This document shows, one piece after another, positions 19,942-27,440 of a DNA stretch of 64,000 nucleotides. Positions within the stretch are counted from its first letter, which is position 1; the number at the start of each line of letters is the position of its first letter. This DNA is from Oceanicoccus sp. KOV_DT_Chl (GTDB lineage: Bacteria > Pseudomonadota > Gammaproteobacteria > Pseudomonadales > Dasaniaceae): NCBI RefSeq assembly GCF_900120175.1, contig NZ_FQLF01000002.1:1736001-1800000 (forward strand), given 5' to 3'. The position numbers and the translations under genes were made by a program. The notes under the pieces are model-generated. The model saw only the letters and a list, made by a program, of their open reading frames with translations. It did not search any database and was not told the origin of the DNA.

Positions 19942-20481
19942 ATGTCACCAGCCAAGCACCAACATATTATCCAAACCAGCATTGATACCTTGACCGATGT
20001 CAGTGGTCGCCTGCTCGCTTGGCTGAGCCTGATCATGATGGTGCTGCTGTGCCTGGTGGTGGTGTTACGCTATGGTTTTGATCTAGGCACCATCGCCCTG
20101 CAAGAATCCGTCACCTACCTGCACGGCAGTATCTTTATGTTAGGTGCCGCCTATACCTTAAAACTTGATGGCCACGTGCGCGTCGATATTTTCTATCGTA
20201 ATTTTTCCCCCAGAGCCAAAGCATGGATCAACAGTCTTGGGGGAATTATTTTCTTGCTGCCGTTATGTACCTATATCTTTATCATCAGCTGGGACTATGT
20301 CATTCAATCCTGGGCCATTCGTGAAGTGTCTACCGAGCCTGGCGGTATACCGGCCATTTTTTTATTGAAAACCCTTATTCCGCTGATGGCTTTCAATCTC
20401 GGCTTGCAAGCGCTAGCCGAAATCTTGCGCAGTGCCATGGTACTGATCAGCAAAGATGAGGCTAGTCACACCGATGGTTGA
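19942..20481 (+). CDS. TRAP transporter small permease (DctQ family)
   Basis: 179 residues with four membrane helices, the DctQ topology. Visible helices are LAWLSLIMMVLLCLVVVLRYG, ESVTYLHGSIFMLGAAYTL, IIFLLPLCTYIFIISWDYV and IFLLKTLIPLMAFNLGLQAL; LDGHVRVDIFY after helix 2 is the usual DctQ loop signature. Works with the large subunit encoded next. No periplasmic binding protein (DctP) gene is adjacent, which is unusual. Confidence 0.93.
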   Translation: MSPAKHQHIIQTSIDTLTDVSGRLLAWLSLIMMVLLCLVVVLRYGFDLGTIALQESVTYLHGSIFMLGAAYTLKLDGHVRVDIFYRNFSPRAKAWINSLGGIIFLLPLCTYIFIISWDYVIQSWAIREVSTEPGGIPAIFLLKTLIPLMAFNLGLQALAEILRSAMVLISKDEASHTDG

Positions 20482-21838
20482 ATATATTCCTCTTGTTATG
20501 TTTCTGGCGGTGTGCCTGGTGCTGATGCTGGGCTACCCCGTCGCCTTCAGTTTGGCTGGCACAGCCTTAATTTTTGCCGGCGTCGGTATTGTCAGCGGCC
20601 ACTTTGATCCCTCCTTTCTCAGCGCCTTACCTAATCGCTTATTTGGCACTATCCGCAACACCACGCTGATTGCCGTGCCACTCTTTGTGATGATGGGTGT
20701 GATGTTGGAAAAGTCCCGTGTTGCCGAGCAATTATTGGGCAATATGGCGGCCATGTTCGGTCAACTCCGTGGCGGCTTAGCCATATCGGTAGTCCTCGTC
20801 GGCATGCTTCTCGCCGCCAGTACAGGCATTGTCGGTGCCACCGTTGTCACCATGGGTTTGTTATCGCTGCCCTCGATGATGAGTCGGGGTTATAACCCCA
20901 AACTAGCCACCGGCGTCATCTGCGCCACCGGTACTCTGGGACAAATTATTCCACCATCGATAGCGCTGGTGTTACTGGGCGATATCCTCTCCAGTGCCTA
21001 CCAGCAGGCCCAACTCAATATGGGCATTTTCAATCCCAAAACCGTGTCCGTCGGTGACTTATTTATCGGCGCCATTGTGCCCGGGCTAATGTTGGTCTCT
21101 TTATACATTGTCTATTTATTGGTTTATGTGCGTATCAACCCCAGCGCCGCCCCAGTAGCTGATGACCAGCAGCGTCCTAGCCTCAGTGAACTTTTTTCCG
21201 GCTTAATCCCACCGGTGCTTTTAATAGTAGCAGTACTGGGCTCCATTTTAGTGGGTGCCGCTACGCCCACAGAAGCTGCCGGTGTCGGTGCCTTAGGCGC
21301 CACGCTGCTAGCGCTGGCAAAAGGGGAACTCAACATTGCCCGATTGCGGGAAGTCGGCCAATCCACGCTTGAAGTCACCTGCATGGTATTTATGATTTTA
21401 ATTGGTGCGGCGGTATTTTCGCTGGTGTTTCGAGGGTTTGGTGGCGACGATTTAATTCATCATCTGTTTCAGCAAATGCCTGGCGGGGTGATCGGTGCCA
21501 CCGCCGTCGTCATGGTGGTTATCTTTCTGCTCGGCTTTATCCTCGACTTTATTGAAATCACTTTTGTAGTGGTACCCATCGTTGGGCCGATCCTATTAAT
21601 GATGGGGGTCGACCCAATTTGGCTAGGCATCATGATTGCAATTAATCTGCAAACCTCCTTCCTCACACCGCCCTTTGGCTTTGCGCTGTTTTATTTGCGC
21701 GGTGTTGCACCAGCCTCTATCAAGACCAGCGATATTTACCGTGGCGTAATTCCTTTTGTTTTAATCCAGCTGGCGCTACTACTAATGATTGCGCAATGGC
21801 CTTCACTGGTAACCGGATTACCGGCATTGCTAAAATAG
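20474..21838 (+). CDS. TRAP transporter large permease (DctM family)
   Basis: 454 residues, about 12 membrane helices. Typical DctM pieces are MLLAASTGIVGATVVTMGLLSLPSMM, CATGTLGQIIPPSIALVLLGDI, LVGAATPTEAAGVGALGA and NLQTSFLTPPFGFALFYLRGVAP. It overlaps dctQ by 8 bases (ATG 20474), implying translational coupling; an ATG at 20456 is an alternative start. Drives sodium-coupled uptake of an organic acid; the substrate is not deducible because the binding protein is absent. Confidence 0.93.
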   Translation: MVEYIPLVMFLAVCLVLMLGYPVAFSLAGTALIFAGVGIVSGHFDPSFLSALPNRLFGTIRNTTLIAVPLFVMMGVMLEKSRVAEQLLGNMAAMFGQLRGGLAISVVLVGMLLAASTGIVGATVVTMGLLSLPSMMSRGYNPKLATGVICATGTLGQIIPPSIALVLLGDILSSAYQQAQLNMGIFNPKTVSVGDLFIGAIVPGLMLVSLYIVYLLVYVRINPSAAPVADDQQRPSLSELFSGLIPPVLLIVAVLGSILVGAATPTEAAGVGALGATLLALAKGELNIARLREVGQSTLEVTCMVFMILIGAAVFSLVFRGFGGDDLIHHLFQQMPGGVIGATAVVMVVIFLLGFILDFIEITFVVVPIVGPILLMMGVDPIWLGIMIAINLQTSFLTPPFGFALFYLRGVAPASIKTSDIYRGVIPFVLIQLALLLMIAQWPSLVTGLPALLK

Positions 21839-21990
21839 TTCGATTAAACCAGCGCTGTGCGCTTTGACCCAAAATAGCAATAAAGCCGGGTATGCAAGAT
21901 GCAGCCATTGCAAATACAGCAATTAGCGGTACAGTAGCCGTTCTTTTTACCGGCTCAACCAACTCGAGCCAACCACGTTCAGGACCCCCA

Positions 21991-22392
21991 ATGAGTGACG
22001 ATGATTTAAACGACGACGCCCCCACCCCCAATGGTGAGCTCGCCTTACAAACCCTTGCCATGCCCGCTGATACCAACGCCAATGGTGATATTTTTGGCGG
22101 CTGGTTAGTGTCACAGATGGATCTGGCTGCCGCCATTGCAGCACTGGGCACCGCCCGAGGCCGTATTGCCACAGTGGCTATCAATGGTATGGTTTTCCTC
22201 ACCCCGGTACATGTCGGCGCTGTTGTTAGCTGTTACGCTGAAGTGTTAGACGTCGGCCGAAGCTCAATCACCATTAATGTTGAAGTGTGGATCAAACACA
22301 AAATCACCCTGGAACCCACCAAAGTCACCGAAGGTGAATTCGTCTTCGTGGCTATTGATGACGATGGTAAAACCAGAGCGATTAATAAATGA
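21991..22392 (+). CDS. YciA-type acyl-CoA thioesterase, copy 1
   Basis: 133-residue hotdog-fold thioesterase. The conserved catalytic region is MPADTNANGDIFGGWLVSQMDLA, with the Asp and the GGW turn of YciA, then TVAINGMVFLTPVHVGAVVSCYAEVLDVGRSSITINVEVW. The frame is open upstream to 21892, but the ATG at 21991 begins the conserved part. Copy 2 starts within its last four bases (ATGA overlap), a clear tandem duplication. Confidence 0.88.
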   Translation: MSDDDLNDDAPTPNGELALQTLAMPADTNANGDIFGGWLVSQMDLAAAIAALGTARGRIATVAINGMVFLTPVHVGAVVSCYAEVLDVGRSSITINVEVWIKHKITLEPTKVTEGEFVFVAIDDDGKTRAINK

Positions 22393-22787
22393 GCGTCTCT
22401 ACCATCAACCGCGCGCCCTCACCCAGTGGTGAGCTCTCCATCCAGACGGTAGCAATGCCCGTAAACACCAACCCTCGCGGTGATATTTTTGCTGGCTGGT
22501 TAGTCTCGCAAATGGATTCCGCGGCAGGCGTGGCCGCAGTTAAACTTGCTCGCGGCCGGGTGTCGACAGTGGCTATCGACAAAATGAAATTTTTGACCGC
22601 AGTGCATGTTGGCGCCATTGTCAGCTGCTACACCAATATTATTGATGTTGGTCGCAGCTCAATCCGCATCAGTGTGGAGGTATGGATTACTGACCGCAAT
22701 AATTTCGAGCCGGTTAAAGTCACCGAGGGTCAATTTGTGTTTGTTGCTATTGATGACCGGGGACGGACCCGGGCGATTCAAAAATAA
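22389..22787 (+). CDS. YciA-type acyl-CoA thioesterase, copy 2
   Basis: 132-residue paralogue of the preceding gene, sharing most of the sequence (GDIFxGWLVSQMD, VHVGAxVSCY, DVGRSSI, VKVTEGxFVFVAIDD). Differences near the active site are NPRGDIFAGW against NANGDIFGGW, and SAAGVAAVKLARGRVST in the following helix. These may alter chain-length preference or the oligomer, since hotdog enzymes pack as hexamers (inference). Ends 4 bases from the stop of the convergent exonuclease gene. Confidence 0.87.
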   Translation: MSVSTINRAPSPSGELSIQTVAMPVNTNPRGDIFAGWLVSQMDSAAGVAAVKLARGRVSTVAIDKMKFLTAVHVGAIVSCYTNIIDVGRSSIRISVEVWITDRNNFEPVKVTEGQFVFVAIDDRGRTRAIQK

Positions 22788-22790
22788 GTC

Positions 22791-23405
22791 TTAAACTCTA
22801 CCCTGCAAAAATTTATTAACCTGCGCTTTAGGGGTTTTATTTAATTGTTGTATTAATTCAAAACCAATATCCAGCAATTGATAACGCTGCTGTAACAACT
22901 CCAGCATAGCCATCCAAACTTTAGCCGTCATCTCCGCGTCAAATAAGGCGCGGTGAAAATCACCCTCGCTAGGGATATTGACATATTTTACCAACGTACC
23001 CAGTTGATGATTGGGCGCCTGCTGAAAAATTCGTCTTGCCGCCAGCAGCGAACAAGAAAACAGCCCACTATAACTGCGATCAATTCTTGCCAACTCACTA
23101 TCCAAAAAGCGCTTATCAAAAGAGGCGTTATGCGCCACTAAATTACTGCCCCCAATAAAATCGGCAAACCGATCCATCACCTCTTCACAAGGGGCCGCCT
23201 TTGCCAACATACTATTGGTGATGCCGGTATAATCAGCGATGAAACTGCTGACTTTTTTGCCCGGGTACATCAACTCCTGAAACCGCTCAACCGCCAACCC
23301 ATTTTCCAGTCGCACAGCACCAATCTCGATAGCGCGATCACCACCATCCGGGGATAAACCCGTAGTTTCAAAATCAAGTACAATCACCGAATCAGCCGGG
23401 CGCAT
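22791..23405 (-). CDS. DnaQ-like 3'-5' exonuclease (DEDDh)
   Basis: 204 residues, a stand-alone exonuclease domain. The metal-binding residues are in VLDFETTGL (Asp and Glu of motif I), NLVAHNASFDKRFLD (motif II) and DFHRALFDAEMT (motif III, with His and Asp of the DEDDh type). Resembles the epsilon-like or PolC-type exonuclease proteins of proteobacteria rather than RNase T or full DnaQ. The substrate (DNA or RNA) is not decided by sequence. Confidence 0.88.
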   Translation of the reverse strand: MRPADSVIVLDFETTGLSPDGGDRAIEIGAVRLENGLAVERFQELMYPGKKVSSFIADYTGITNSMLAKAAPCEEVMDRFADFIGGSNLVAHNASFDKRFLDSELARIDRSYSGLFSCSLLAARRIFQQAPNHQLGTLVKYVNIPSEGDFHRALFDAEMTAKVWMAMLELLQQRYQLLDIGFELIQQLNKTPKAQVNKFLQGRV

Positions 23406-23459
23406 AATGTTCCTATTATTAAGCCTTACACTTATATCTATTTAGATAAAACAACCACA

Positions 23460-23939
23460 ATGCATTATCTGGTCTCACAAATCATTCAGCAACTACAAAG
23501 CGAGCTAAACACCGCAATCGCCGCCAGCCAACAAGCGCATGCCAGCGCGACGGATAATGAAAACGTAGCGGAAAATAAATACGACACGCTGGCAGTAGAG
23601 GCTGCTTATCTGGCCCATGGCCAATCCATGCGTATTGCTGAACTACAACAAGCTATTCTAAGCTATCAACAGTTCCAGCCAGCTGAGTTTAATCAGCAGT
23701 CGACTATTGCTCTAGGCGCGCTGGTCAGTGTGGAAAATAATAACACGGGCAAAATACAACAGGTTTTTCTCGGCCCAGCGGCTGGCGGCTTGTTACTGAC
23801 CCACAACCACAAAACCATCCACTTAATTACCCGTACCGCGCCTTTAGCCCTAGCGTTACTGGGCAAAAATATCGACGGGGAGATTCAACTAAATAGTCAT
23901 GGGCAGTTACAAGATTTTACCATTGTAGATATTCAATAA
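23460..23939 (+). CDS. GreA/GreB-related protein
   Basis: 159 residues. The N-terminal helical part contains ATDNENVAENKYDTLAVEAAYLAHGQSMRIAELQQAI and the C-terminal part ALGALVSVEN, then ITRTAPLALALLGKNIDGEIQL, which resembles the GreA/B C-terminal FKBP-like domain (SPIGRALLGK). Probably binds RNA polymerase, but the acidic coiled-coil tip expected in Gre factors is not clear, so transcript-cleavage activity is uncertain. Divergent from the exonuclease gene. Confidence 0.65.
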   Translation: MHYLVSQIIQQLQSELNTAIAASQQAHASATDNENVAENKYDTLAVEAAYLAHGQSMRIAELQQAILSYQQFQPAEFNQQSTIALGALVSVENNNTGKIQQVFLGPAAGGLLLTHNHKTIHLITRTAPLALALLGKNIDGEIQLNSHGQLQDFTIVDIQ

Positions 23940-24003
23940 AAGGCTGGCGATCAAAGGTTCACCTAAGTAAACAGGGGTATTTACTTTAATCGAGCATGGA
24001 TAG

Positions 24004-24401
24004 TCATGCGCCAAATTTTTCAAACACCTGTTGTTCCGTTAAATTTTCTGTCAAATTTGAAAACTCATAGAACCCAGGTTTCTGGTCAATAAATATCTGC
24101 TGCTTAAAATTAAAATCAGACTCGGCCTGAAACAATCCCACTGGAATAATATACTCATCTGTAGGTTTTAAGTGGTAATACAAGTGCGTTCCGCAATTGC
24201 TGCAAAACCCTCGCTCTGCCCAATCAGAAGAATTAAAAACCTTGACAAATTCATTGCCAGAAATGGACACACTTGAATCACAATGTACAGCCAGAAAAGG
24301 ACCTCCCCCCAACGCCGGCACATACTGCAATGGCAAGCTTCAAAATCACTGACAGCATTTGCTTCAATTGTTACCGACTCACAAAGACATAGACCTTTCA
24401 T
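24004..24401 (-). pseudogene. GFA / CENP-V-type zinc-binding protein, split by a -1 frameshift
   Basis: The first frame from ATG 24401 (GGAG upstream) reads MKGLCLCESVTIEANAVSD then CHCSMCRRWG, and then leaves the correct frame. The rest of the protein (GGGPFLAVHCDSSVSIS, FCSNCGTHLYY, the usual zinc site) continues in another frame to 24004. Adding one G to the run complementary to 24305-24310 (six C on the plus strand) gives 132 residues with all the expected Cys pairs. GFA proteins bind zinc and small thiol adducts; the substrate is unknown. It sits at the distal end of the cassette array. Confidence 0.85.
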
Positions 24402-24465
24402 AGTAGCTCCAATGTTTATGATTTAGCATTCATCCAAATAATAACAGGGCTGACACTTAATATTA

Positions 24466-24930
24466 TCAACGCGGGGTTCTAAATCCATTACTCCAAACCA
24501 ACGAGCGATAGCATGGTCCAATGGTATCGCCGCATTCTGATGAATGTACAGCAAGTAACAGCACATTCTGACCATCCACATCTACCACCCGCCACTTGTG
24601 TGCCAGGAACTCATAGGCTTCACCTTCAACCACCACCCATAACACTGTCCCACCGCTGCCACCCCACATAGACGTTGCTGATGAGCAAGCAAACCGGGAT
24701 GCATCGACGATCTCTTCAGGCCGACCATCACCCGTTAAATCATGTAAAGCGATTGCATCCACCGCCGCACTGAATTTACCCTTCTCAAAACGGGCACAGT
24801 CATTTTTAGCTTGCTGGATTATTAATGCTGAACGGGTGAACTGCTCAGCACTTAACAGCATTGAGTAACCGCCGATAATAAGGCCCGACAATAGTAAACG
24901 AGTTATTAAAATTTTTATTTTTTTATTCAT
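24466..24930 (-). CDS. Putative secreted or membrane-anchored hypothetical protein
   Basis: 154 residues. The N-terminus has basic residues then a hydrophobic stretch (ILITRLLLSGLIIGGYSMLLSAEQ), a signal peptide or anchor. The mature part has DLTGDGRPEEIVDASRFACSSATSMWGGSGGTVLWVVV, which has the calcium-binding look of DxTGDGxxE, and four cysteines. Family not recognised. Lies in cassette orientation after C10, but no attC follows it, so its membership of the array is uncertain. Confidence 0.6.
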   Translation of the reverse strand: MNKKIKILITRLLLSGLIIGGYSMLLSAEQFTRSALIIQQAKNDCARFEKGKFSAAVDAIALHDLTGDGRPEEIVDASRFACSSATSMWGGSGGTVLWVVVEGEAYEFLAHKWRVVDVDGQNVLLLAVHSSECGDTIGPCYRSLVWSNGFRTPR

Positions 24931-24951
24931 CGTGTGTTGATCAGCTCGAGC

Positions 24952-24975
24952 ACCAACGTTAACTAAGTGTTAAGT
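24952..24975 (-). repeat. attC10, very short degenerate recombination site
   Basis: ACCAACG (24952-24958) and GTTAAGT (24969-24975) resemble the paired core boxes of the better attC sites but are only about 24 bases end to end, with little between them. The C10 stop overlaps the GTTA box as in the other cassettes. Probably a deleted, inactive remnant. Confidence 0.35.
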
Positions 24976-25263
24976 GTTGAAACTATACTCACGGGTAATC
25001 TGTGCTATCTGGACTGAATAAGACTGGTACCATCTCTGTTTGGCTATTTTTTGCGTATTCAAATGCTCGCTATTTTCTTTCCACTTGCGGATTTGTTCTT
25101 CAGACTCCCAGTAGGAGAGCGCCATTCGTTTATTTCCGTCCATCATTGCGGTGAACTCAAGACAGCCATATTCCTCGAAGGCTAGCTTTTTCATTTGTTC
25201 CAGTGCTTCCATATAGTCCTGATCAAGATCGGCAACTGTTGCTTTTAGAATTACTACAAACAT
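24970..25263 (-). CDS. Antibiotic biosynthesis monooxygenase (ABM) family protein, cassette C10
   Basis: 97 residues of the small dimeric ferredoxin-like ABM fold: MFVVILKATVADLDQDYMEALEQMKKLAFEEYGCLEFTAM, then MALSYWESEEQIRKWKENSEHLNTQKIAKQRWYQSYSVQIA. Resembles the YqjZ-type group. The stop codon lies in the GTTA of a site like the R' boxes of the other cassettes. Chemistry unknown; some members are heme- or quinone-degrading monooxygenases. Confidence 0.8.
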   Translation of the reverse strand: MFVVILKATVADLDQDYMEALEQMKKLAFEEYGCLEFTAMMDGNKRMALSYWESEEQIRKWKENSEHLNTQKIAKQRWYQSYSVQIAQITREYSFNT

Positions 25264-25282
25264 AAATCATTCCAAGGGGTGT

Positions 25283-25329
25283 GACTCATAGCGCAAAACG
25301 CAGGGACATACTACAGCGAACTGTTAGAA
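25283..25329 (-). repeat. attC9, degenerate recombination site
   Basis: Short site between C9 and C10: core-like TAGCG near 25289-25293 (TAACG in the intact sites) and GTTAGAA at 25323-25329, with the C9 stop overlapping the GTTA. Weaker and shorter than attC1-attC8. Confidence 0.4.
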
Positions 25330-25542
25330 TCTTAGGTACGACATACCAACACTGTGACGCTGCATAACTTGTTTACCCCACATAATACACCAGCCGCTAT
25401 CCATTTCATTGCTGGGCTCTTCGCGGTACATATAGCCGACTTTCTTACCATGCACCGTAATCATATCTGTAGCAATACATCCGCCGTAACCTACAGCTAT
25501 ATCCTTAAATTCTTCTGGCTTTAATTTGAACTCTTTAGTCAT
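25324..25542 (-). CDS. DUF2185-like small protein, cassette C9
   Basis: 72 residues. The core IATDMITVHGKKVGYMYREEPSNEMDSGWCIMWG matches the DUF2185 pattern (VGYMYRE...DSGW), a family also described as immunity-like (Imm33-related). It probably has no enzymatic activity. The stop overlaps the attC9 GTTA box, the usual arrangement in this array. Confidence 0.7.
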   Translation of the reverse strand: MTKEFKLKPEEFKDIAVGYGGCIATDMITVHGKKVGYMYREEPSNEMDSGWCIMWGKQVMQRHSVGMSYLRF

Positions 25543-25563
25543 TGCTCAGATCTCTGGGGAAAA

Positions 25564-25651
25564 CTTAACGCTGAGGTAACGGGCAGCTTTGTGGCAAAGC
25601 CACGCTTAAAGCTGTCCAGCTAGCTGGCGACCGTTGACCGTATTGTTATGC
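25564..25651 (-). repeat. attC8 cassette recombination site
   Basis: 88-base site. Core boxes are CTTAACG (25564-25570) and GTTATGC (25645-25651), with extensive inverted pairing between (GGCAGC...GCTGTCC). Shares GTAACxGGCAG and GTTGACxxxATTGTTA with attC1, so the two belong to one attC subfamily. Its right end carries the -35 box of the yefM promoter. Confidence 0.85.
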
Positions 25652-25662
25652 GCTGCTACAAT
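25634..25662 (+). promoter_or_regulatory. Sigma70 promoter for yefM-yoeB
   Basis: TTGACC (25634-25639), a 17-base spacer and TACAAT (25657-25662), close to consensus, 30 bases before the yefM ATG. The -35 and much of the spacer lie inside attC8. Confidence 0.7.
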
Positions 25663-25687
25663 GCGTACACATTTACGTACAGGTACA
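25663..25687 (+). promoter_or_regulatory. Candidate YefM operator
   Basis: Three GTAC cores (25665, 25677, 25683) in a GCGTACAC / ACGTACAG / GGTACAG series directly after the -10. E. coli YefM binds palindromes with a TGTACA core in its own promoter, so autoregulation is likely here. Confidence 0.45.
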
Positions 25688-25692
25688 GAATA

Positions 25693-25944
25693 ATGGACAG
25701 CATAAGCTATACTTCCGCCCGTAGCAACCTTGCTAAAACAATGGAGCAGGTTTGCAACGACCATGCCCCTATAGCCATTACCCGCAAGGGAGAAGGTGCC
25801 GTGGTAATGATGTCTATGGACGACTACCAGGCCTTGGAAGAAACTGCCTACTTGCTTCGGAGCCCAAAGAATACACGACGACTGATTGAGTCGATTGCAG
25901 AACTTGAGGGTGGCAAAGGACTGGAAAAGGAATTGATTGAGTGA
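25693..25944 (+). CDS. yefM: YefM-type antitoxin, cassette C8
   Basis: 83 residues of the Phd/YefM family: MDSISYTSARSNLAKTMEQVCNDHAPIAITRKGEGAVVMMSMDDYQALEETAYLL, then an unstructured acidic toxin-binding tail. It represses its own operon and neutralises the YoeB toxin. It runs opposite to the neighbouring cassettes, with its own promoter. The preferred start at 25693 begins the conserved domain; the upstream in-frame ATG (25648) falls in attC8. It overlaps yoeB by 4 bases. Confidence 0.95.
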   Translation: MDSISYTSARSNLAKTMEQVCNDHAPIAITRKGEGAVVMMSMDDYQALEETAYLLRSPKNTRRLIESIAELEGGKGLEKELIE

Positions 25945-26195
25945 AATTAATCTTTGCAGAAAAGGCATGGGAAGATTACCTATACTGGCAAAAGACAGAT
26001 AAGAAGATGCTTAAGCGTATTAATTCTCTTATCAAAGATATTCAGAGAGAGCCTTTCGAGGGAATAGGAAAGCCAGAGCCATTGAAGCATGCCCTTTCTG
26101 GATATTGGTCTCGACGGATTAATGACGAACATCGGATGGTTTATAAGATTCATCAAGACTCCCTTCTTATAGCTCAGCTACGGTATCACTACTGA
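25941..26195 (+). CDS. yoeB: YoeB toxin (ribosome-dependent mRNA interferase)
   Basis: 84 residues, GTG start overlapping the yefM stop (GTGA). The catalytic set of E. coli YoeB is present at the same numbers: Glu46 (KPEPL), Arg65 (EHRMV), and the C-terminal His83-Tyr84. It cleaves mRNA at the ribosomal A site and halts translation unless bound by YefM. Toxin-antitoxin cassettes stabilise large integron arrays, which fits its position in mid-array. Confidence 0.97.
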   Translation: MKLIFAEKAWEDYLYWQKTDKKMLKRINSLIKDIQREPFEGIGKPEPLKHALSGYWSRRINDEHRMVYKIHQDSLLIAQLRYHY

Positions 26196-26201
26196 CTGAG
26201 C

Positions 26202-26264
26202 GCATACGCCGTGCTCTGGGGCAAACCGTAGCGTAGGTTTGTCCCTAGCAGCACCTTGTTAAGG
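26202..26264 (-). repeat. attC7 cassette recombination site
   Basis: 63 bases, near the classical 59-base-element length. GCATACG (26202-26208, an altered TAACG core) and GTTAAGG (26258-26264), with inner arms GGGGCAAACC / GGTTTGTCCC. Confidence 0.7.
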
Positions 26265-26840
26265 CTTATTGTGGAATTCTTCATCAGCCTCATTCAGGAA
26301 CTTCTCATAAAACTTTATAGCCAACTCTCCAAGCAACACCGGATGCTTTGATTCTACGGGGTTACCCATATGGGAGGCCGGAGGATTGTACCAACTGCCA
26401 GAGTTCTTTACTTTTACTGCTTCGACGGTAGGAGGATGATCAGTAACTATCATCGGGTCGCCGGAGTACTGAACCACCTGTCCATTTCGAATTTCCATGT
26501 GCTCAATATAGCCATTACCTGGATTTGCAAAATTCATTGTTCTACGACCAGGCTTTACCTCTGCAACTTCTTGTATTGAGTGGTTGTCTGCATCTCTTGC
26601 TTGTTTTAGATACCGAAGAAGCATATCTTTTTTACGCAAGTTTGAGAACCTACCTTGCCATGGTTGAAAGCGATTTTTATCATACTGACAACCTCTTTCC
26701 ACTTTATTCCATAGTTTTTCAAGGCAATTCAAAAGATCTCGCCACTCCTCTTCAAAAACTTCAAAGGATGTGGCGCCCCTCATGCTTGATAGGGCTCTTT
26801 TGGCAGCCGCCAACTCTTTCTTTGCTGCATTTAACGACAC
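26259..26840 (-). CDS. Hypothetical protein, cassette C7
   Basis: 193 residues from the GTG at 26840 (AGGA 8 bases upstream); an ATG at 26876 lies inside attC6 and is less likely. The N-terminus is lysine/alanine-rich and helical (SLNAAKKELAAAKRALSSMRG), the middle basic (KVERGCQYDKNRFQPWQGRFSNLRKK), and the end acidic. No signal peptide or membrane segment. Family not recognised. Confidence 0.65.
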   Translation of the reverse strand: MSLNAAKKELAAAKRALSSMRGATSFEVFEEEWRDLLNCLEKLWNKVERGCQYDKNRFQPWQGRFSNLRKKDMLLRYLKQARDADNHSIQEVAEVKPGRRTMNFANPGNGYIEHMEIRNGQVVQYSGDPMIVTDHPPTVEAVKVKNSGSWYNPPASHMGNPVESKHPVLLGELAIKFYEKFLNEADEEFHNKP

Positions 26841-26859
26841 TGAATTTTTCCTACGTAGC

Positions 26860-26945
26860 CTTAACGCCGCAAGCAAAGGCGCGCGTTAGCGCGTCCAGTG
26901 GAGGCCGTTTTTTGGCCGGAACGATTTTTGATAGCTTTGTTATAT
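26860..26945 (-). repeat. attC6 cassette recombination site
   Basis: 86 bases. CTTAACG (26860-26866) and GTTATAT (26939-26945), with internal hairpins GGCGCGCGTTAGCGCG and GGCCGTTTTTTGGCC. Confidence 0.85.
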
Positions 26946-27332
26946 TTTTTTACTTATGGCTACTTTTAACACAAGAAACGTAACCATTAAAAATACCAAT
27001 GTAGCTATATGCTTAAACACAACCTTTAATGGCGCCTGCGATTCATAGGCAAGAAAACCATCTGTAATTGGCATCACCATACCAAATAATGCGCACCACA
27101 TTAATACTGAGTAGTTACGAACACACAACAAATAGCCAAGAACGAAAGTAATAAATAATGTTCGTGACCCATATATTTTCACCCAATCCGAATCCATTGG
27201 AGAAAACAGCTCAGTGCCTCTGACGATTGCGAATGCTGATGGATCTATGTACGAGAAAATGGCATAAAATCCCTGTATTAACGCCATTATTAAAACCAAT
27301 ATTATGGCTACTTTATGGTATGTCGTATTCAT
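26940..27332 (-). CDS. Four-helix membrane protein, cassette C6
   Basis: 130 residues with four predicted membrane helices: KVAIILVLIMALIQGFYAIFS, TLFITFVLGYLLCVR, SVLMWCALFGMVMPITDGFLA and IATLVFLMVTFLVLKVAI. The layout faintly resembles DUF4267-type proteins, but that is not certain. ATG 27332 begins the protein (an upstream in-frame start at 27377 overlaps attC5). Function unknown. Confidence 0.65.
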   Translation of the reverse strand: MNTTYHKVAIILVLIMALIQGFYAIFSYIDPSAFAIVRGTELFSPMDSDWVKIYGSRTLFITFVLGYLLCVRNYSVLMWCALFGMVMPITDGFLAYESQAPLKVVFKHIATLVFLMVTFLVLKVAISKKI

Positions 27333-27366
27333 ATGATTCCTTTCAATGTGCTGAACTTCGGTGAAA

Positions 27367-27440
27367 TATAACGCCAAGTGAATGGGCGCGCGGGGTTTTG
27401 CGCGTCCAGCCGCAGGCGATCATTGCACGTTTTGTTACAT
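27367..27440 (-). repeat. attC5 cassette recombination site
   Basis: 74 bases. TATAACG (27367-27373) and GTTACAT (27434-27440). Nearly identical in both arms to attC2: CGCCxAGTGAATGGGC on the left and GGCGATCATTGCACGTTTTG on the right. Confidence 0.9.

Noticed and set aside
25606-25968. Minus-strand open frame over yefM
   Set aside because: Antisense to a clearly conserved antitoxin and runs through attC8.
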